In this document: positions 61,030-64,000 of the stretch, piece by piece
How the letters are laid out: each line of letters begins with the position of its first letter
Numbering within the stretch: the first letter of the stretch is position 1
Source of the DNA: Flavobacterium sp. UBA6135
GTDB taxonomy: Bacteria; Bacteroidota; Bacteroidia; Flavobacteriales; Flavobacteriaceae
DNA length: 64,000 nt
Reading direction: 5' to 3'
Assembly (NCBI RefSeq): GCF_002428305.1
Contig: NZ_DIVJ01000003.1
Location: forward strand, 62,001-126,000
Notes under the pieces: generated by a model
Told to the model about the DNA's origin: nothing
What the model saw: only the letters and a program-made list of their open reading frames with translations
Databases searched by the model: none
Made by a program: the position numbers and the translations under genes

Positions 61030-61428
61030 ATGTATACAGATCCTATTGCAGATTATCTAACAAGAGTTAGAAATGCAGTGAAAGCAAATCACAAAGTGGT
61101 TGAGATTCCTGCTTCGAAACTTAAAAAAGAAATCACAAAAATTTTATTCGATCAAGGATATATTTTAAGTTACAAGTTTGATGACAGTGGCGTTCAAGGC
61201 TCAATCAAAATTGCTTTGAAGTATGATAAAGATACTAAAGAGCCGGTAATCAGAGATATCCAAAGAATTAGTAAACCAGGTTTACGTAAATATGCAGGTT
61301 CTTCAAACTTGCCAAGAATCTTAAACGGTTTAGGAATTGCTATTGTTTCAACTTCAAGAGGAGTTATGACAGGAAAACAAGCTAAACAGTTAAATGTTGG
61401 TGGAGAAGTAATTTGTTACGTATACTAA
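61030..61428 (+). CDS. rpsH: 30S ribosomal protein S8
   Basis: 132 residues: 'MYTDPIADYLTRVRNAVKANHKVVEIPASKLKKEI' and 'STSRGVMTGKQAKQLNVGGEVICYVY' identify S8, which binds the central domain of 16S rRNA and in E. coli represses the spc operon. Confidence 0.98.
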   Translation: MYTDPIADYLTRVRNAVKANHKVVEIPASKLKKEITKILFDQGYILSYKFDDSGVQGSIKIALKYDKDTKEPVIRDIQRISKPGLRKYAGSSNLPRILNGLGIAIVSTSRGVMTGKQAKQLNVGGEVICYVY

Positions 61429-61441
61429 AAAAAGCTAAAAG

Positions 61442-61984
61442 ATGTCAAGAATAGGTAAAAATCCAGTTGCAATCCCGGCAGGAGTTACTGTTGAAGTAGC
61501 AAATAATGTGATTACAGTTAAAGGAAAATTAGGTCAACTTACACAAGAATACTCAGATGTTGAAGTGAAAGTTGAAGAAGGTCAAGTATTAGTTGAGAGA
61601 TCATCAGATCACAAAGACCAAAGATCGAAACACGGTTTATACCGTTCATTAATCAATAACATGATTAATGGCGTATCTACAGGTTTTACGAAGGAATTAG
61701 AGTTAGTAGGTGTGGGTTACAGAGCATCTAATCAAGGTCAAAAATTAGATCTTGCTTTAGGTTTTTCTCACAATATCGTTTTAGAAATCGCTCCAGAAGT
61801 AGTTTTGGAAACAGTTTCTGAAAAAGGTAAAAACCCAATCGTGAAATTAACATCATATGACAAACAACTTTTAGGTCAAGTTGCCGCTAAAATTAGAGGT
61901 TTCAGAAAACCAGAACCTTACAAAGGAAAAGGTGTTAAGTTTGTTGGAGAAGTATTAAGAAGAAAAGCAGGTAAATCAGCTTAA
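61442..61984 (+). CDS. rplF: 50S ribosomal protein L6
   Basis: 180 residues: 'MSRIGKNPVAIPAGVTVEV' and 'PEPYKGKGVKFVGEVLRRKAGKSA'. Two-domain L6. Confidence 0.98.
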   Translation: MSRIGKNPVAIPAGVTVEVANNVITVKGKLGQLTQEYSDVEVKVEEGQVLVERSSDHKDQRSKHGLYRSLINNMINGVSTGFTKELELVGVGYRASNQGQKLDLALGFSHNIVLEIAPEVVLETVSEKGKNPIVKLTSYDKQLLGQVAAKIRGFRKPEPYKGKGVKFVGEVLRRKAGKSA

Positions 61985-61996
61985 AAAAATAAGATT

Positions 61997-62350
61997 ATGT
62001 CATTAACAAAATCTGATAGAAGACAAAGAATCAAATTCAGAATTAGAAAAATTGTTGTCGGAACATCCGCAAAACCAAGACTTTCTGTATTCAGAAGCAA
62101 CAAAGAAATCTACGCTCAACTAATTGATGATGCAAACGGTACAACTTTGTTAGCAGCTTCTTCAAGAGATAAAGAAGTAGATTCTAAAGGTACTAATGTT
62201 GAAAAAGCTACTGCAGTTGGAAAACTTGTAGCAGAAAGAGCATTAAAAGCTGGGATAGAAAATGTAACCTTTGATAGAGGAGGTTATTTATATCACGGAA
62301 GAGTAAAATCATTAGCCGAAGGTGCAAGAGCTGCCGGACTTAAATTCTAA
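61997..62350 (+). CDS. rplR: 50S ribosomal protein L18
   Basis: 117 residues: 'RRQRIKFRIRKIVVGTSAKPRLSVFRSNKEIYAQLIDD' and 'FDRGGYLYHGRVKSLAEGARAAGLKF' identify L18, a 5S rRNA binder. Confidence 0.98.
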   Translation: MSLTKSDRRQRIKFRIRKIVVGTSAKPRLSVFRSNKEIYAQLIDDANGTTLLAASSRDKEVDSKGTNVEKATAVGKLVAERALKAGIENVTFDRGGYLYHGRVKSLAEGARAAGLKF

Positions 62351-62356
62351 GAAAAT

Positions 62357-62881
62357 ATGTATCAGAATTATAAAAACGTAGAACTAGTTAAGCCTAGTGG
62401 TCTTGAATTAAAAGATCGTTTGGTTAGTGTAAATCGTGTTACCAAAGTAACAAAAGGTGGTAGAGCATTTGGCTTCTCTGCAATTGTTGTTGTAGGTGAT
62501 GAAAATGGAGTAGTAGGTCACGGACTAGGAAAATCTAAAGATGTATCAGAAGCTATTGCAAAAGCAGTGGAAGATGCAAAGAAAAATTTAGTAAAAATTC
62601 CTTTGAGTGGTCAATCAGTTCCTCACGAACAAAAAGGTAAATTTGGTGGAGCACGTGTATTTTTAATGCCTGCATCTCACGGTACAGGAGTTATTGCTGG
62701 TGGTGCTGTTCGTTCAGTACTTGAATCAGTAGGGATTCACGATGTATTATCAAAATCTCAAGGATCTTCAAATCCACATAATGTGGTAAAAGCTACTTTT
62801 GATGCATTATTGCAAATGAGAAGTGCTTACACTGTTGCAAAACAAAGAGGAGTATCTTTAGAGAAAGTATTTAAAGGTTAA
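62357..62881 (+). CDS. rpsE: 30S ribosomal protein S5
   Basis: 174 residues: 'LKDRLVSVNRVTKVTKGGRAFGFSAIVVVGD' and 'MPASHGTGVIAGGAVRSVLESVGIHDVLSKS' identify S5, involved in decoding fidelity. Confidence 0.98.
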   Translation: MYQNYKNVELVKPSGLELKDRLVSVNRVTKVTKGGRAFGFSAIVVVGDENGVVGHGLGKSKDVSEAIAKAVEDAKKNLVKIPLSGQSVPHEQKGKFGGARVFLMPASHGTGVIAGGAVRSVLESVGIHDVLSKSQGSSNPHNVVKATFDALLQMRSAYTVAKQRGVSLEKVFKG

Positions 62882-62893
62882 TTCAAGGAAATT

Positions 62894-63076
62894 ATGGCAA
62901 AAATTAAAGTAAAACAAGTAACAAGCAAAATCAATTGTCCTCAAACTCAAAAGAGAACATTGGAAGCTTTAGGATTACGTAAGTTAGGTCAAGTTGTAGA
63001 ACATGATGCAACTCCTGCTATCCTTGGAATGGTAAATAAAGTTCAACACTTAGTTTCTGTTGAAGAAACTAAATAA
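62894..63076 (+). CDS. rpmD: 50S ribosomal protein L30
   Basis: 60 residues: 'KIKVKQVTSKINCPQTQKRTLEALGLRKLGQVVEHDATPAILGMVNKVQHLV' is the L30 domain. Confidence 0.97.
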   Translation: MAKIKVKQVTSKINCPQTQKRTLEALGLRKLGQVVEHDATPAILGMVNKVQHLVSVEETK

Positions 63077-63087
63077 CACAATTCATT

Positions 63088-63540
63088 ATGAATTTAAGTA
63101 ACTTACAACCTGCTGAAGGTTCAACACACAATCAGAATAAAAGATTAGGTAGAGGAGAAGGTTCTGGAAAAGGTGGTACTGCGTCTCGTGGTCACAAAGG
63201 AGCAAAATCTCGTTCTGGTTATTCTAAAAAGATTGGATTTGAAGGTGGACAAATGCCACTTCAAAGACGTGTACCAAAGTTTGGTTTTAAAAATATCAAT
63301 AGAGTAGATTATCAAGGTGTAAATCTTGATACACTTCAAGCCTTGGTAGACAATGGAATTGTAACAGATACAGTTGATTTTTCTGTACTAGTTGCAAACA
63401 GATTAGCTACTAAAAATGAACTAGTAAAAGTTTTAGGAAGAGGAGAACTTAAAACAAAATTAAAAGTAACCGCTCATAAATTTACTGCAACTGCAAAAGC
63501 CGCTATTGAAGCTGCTGGTGGAGAAGCCGTAACTTTATAA
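63088..63540 (+). CDS. rplO: 50S ribosomal protein L15
   Basis: 150 residues: 'MNLSNLQPAEGSTHNQNKRLGRGEGSGKGGTASRGHKGAKSRSG' and the downstream 'FEGGQMPLQRRVPKFGF'. Followed 11 bp later by secY. Confidence 0.98.
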   Translation: MNLSNLQPAEGSTHNQNKRLGRGEGSGKGGTASRGHKGAKSRSGYSKKIGFEGGQMPLQRRVPKFGFKNINRVDYQGVNLDTLQALVDNGIVTDTVDFSVLVANRLATKNELVKVLGRGELKTKLKVTAHKFTATAKAAIEAAGGEAVTL

Positions 63541-63551
63541 TTTTCTTGTAT

Positions 63552-64000
63552 ATGAAGAAATTTTTTGATACACTCGCTAACGTTTGGAAAATTGAAGAAC
63601 TAAAAAACAGAATTTTAGTTACTTTAGGTTTACTTTTAGTTTATCGATTTGGTGCACAAGTAACATTACCTGGTATTGATGCCACAAAATTGGCAGGTTT
63701 GGCAGATCAAACCTCCCAAGGAATTGGAGGATTATTAGATATGTTTACGGGTGGTGCTTTTTCACAAGCGTCCGTGTTTGCTTTAGGAATCATGCCTTAC
63801 ATTTCTGCATCGATTGTGGTTCAGTTAATGGGTATTGCAGTTCCGTACTTACAAAAATTGCAAAAAGATGGTGAGAGTGGAAGAAAAAAGATTAATCAAA
63901 TTACACGTTGGTTAACAATTGCAATCACACTTGTTCAAGGTCCGGGTTATATCTACAACTTATACAGAACATTACCGTCAGACGCTTTTTTACTTGGATT
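63552..64000 (+). CDS. secY: Preprotein translocase subunit SecY, N-terminal part
   Basis: The core channel of the Sec translocon in the inner membrane. Starts at ATG 63552 ('MKKFFDTLANVWKIEELKNRILVTLGLLL'); first transmembrane helix around residues 18-36, then the plug region, second helix 'ASVFALGIMPYISASIVVQLM', and 'VPYLQKLQKDGESGRKKINQITRW'. The frame remains open at the window end, so about 149 of ~440 residues are seen. Confidence 0.97.
   Translation, partial: MKKFFDTLANVWKIEELKNRILVTLGLLLVYRFGAQVTLPGIDATKLAGLADQTSQGIGGLLDMFTGGAFSQASVFALGIMPYISASIVVQLMGIAVPYLQKLQKDGESGRKKINQITRWLTIAITLVQGPGYIYNLYRTLPSDAFLLG

Overview
The window reads as a chromosomal segment of a Flavobacterium-like bacterium (Bacteroidota). 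The reasons are the low GC, type IX secretion (T9SS) sorting domains of both kinds (type B on the protein at 5402-9163, type A on the one at 20088-21149), an S46 dipeptidyl-peptidase, promoters of the Bacteroidetes TTG-N17-20-TANNTTTG form (clearest before rpsL), A-rich start regions without Shine-Dalgarno sequences, and a str-S10-spc ribosomal cluster that has no tuf between fusA and rpsJ.

Layout. 1-2.9 kb: end of a short-chain dehydrogenase, a Bro-N protein, a SprT-like protease and mannose-1-phosphate guanylyltransferase. 3-9.2 kb: a large cation/proton antiporter and a 1253-residue T9SS adhesin-like protein. 9.2-18 kb: an Mla-type lipid ABC pair, a glycosyltransferase, a methyltransferase, a KAS III-like enzyme, a truncated haemoglobin, GcvP and a UbiA-like membrane protein. 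17.6-19.9 kb: a GbsR-type regulator, three small membrane proteins and an SRPBCC protein, with two identical 24-bp operator-like palindromes and two near-identical hairpin repeats. 20-24 kb: a T9SS type A secreted protein, an M3 peptidase and an unknown gene. 24.3-31.7 kb: a purine/housekeeping block (purE, purK, hpt, adk, obgE) interrupted by an accessory insert holding an RHH/PIN toxin-antitoxin pair, the remnant of a duplicated gene and an AT-rich 590-residue HEPN-type protein. 31.9-41 kb: S46 peptidase, TPR protein, Mpl-type Mur ligase, DUF1287 protein, a sortilin/BNR-repeat secreted protein and a LolA-like protein. 41-44.8 kb: radC, then a PepSY protein, a LolD-like ATPase, a FtsX-like permease with a very histidine-rich loop and a DUF3299 protein, which look like one metal-related cassette. 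44.9-50.9 kb: YjjG, a secreted unknown, RarA, rhomboid, RlmB and an Omp85-family protein. 51-64 kb: the ribosomal protein supercluster rpsL to secY, all on the plus strand, running off the end.

The main non-coding signals are: (1) degenerate short-period repeats directly 5' of many start codons; (2) an 11-bp-period tandem array next to purE; (3) long perfect hairpins in intergenic DNA, including one inside the ribosomal cluster between rpsJ and rplC and another between rpsN and rpsH; (4) the paired GbsR operators, one of which overlaps the regulator's own -33 box. The most promising candidates for undescribed biology are the HEPN protein in its insert, the GbsR/small-membrane-protein regulon and the His-rich ABC/DUF3299 cassette. 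No tRNA, rRNA, CRISPR array or insertion sequence was recognised.
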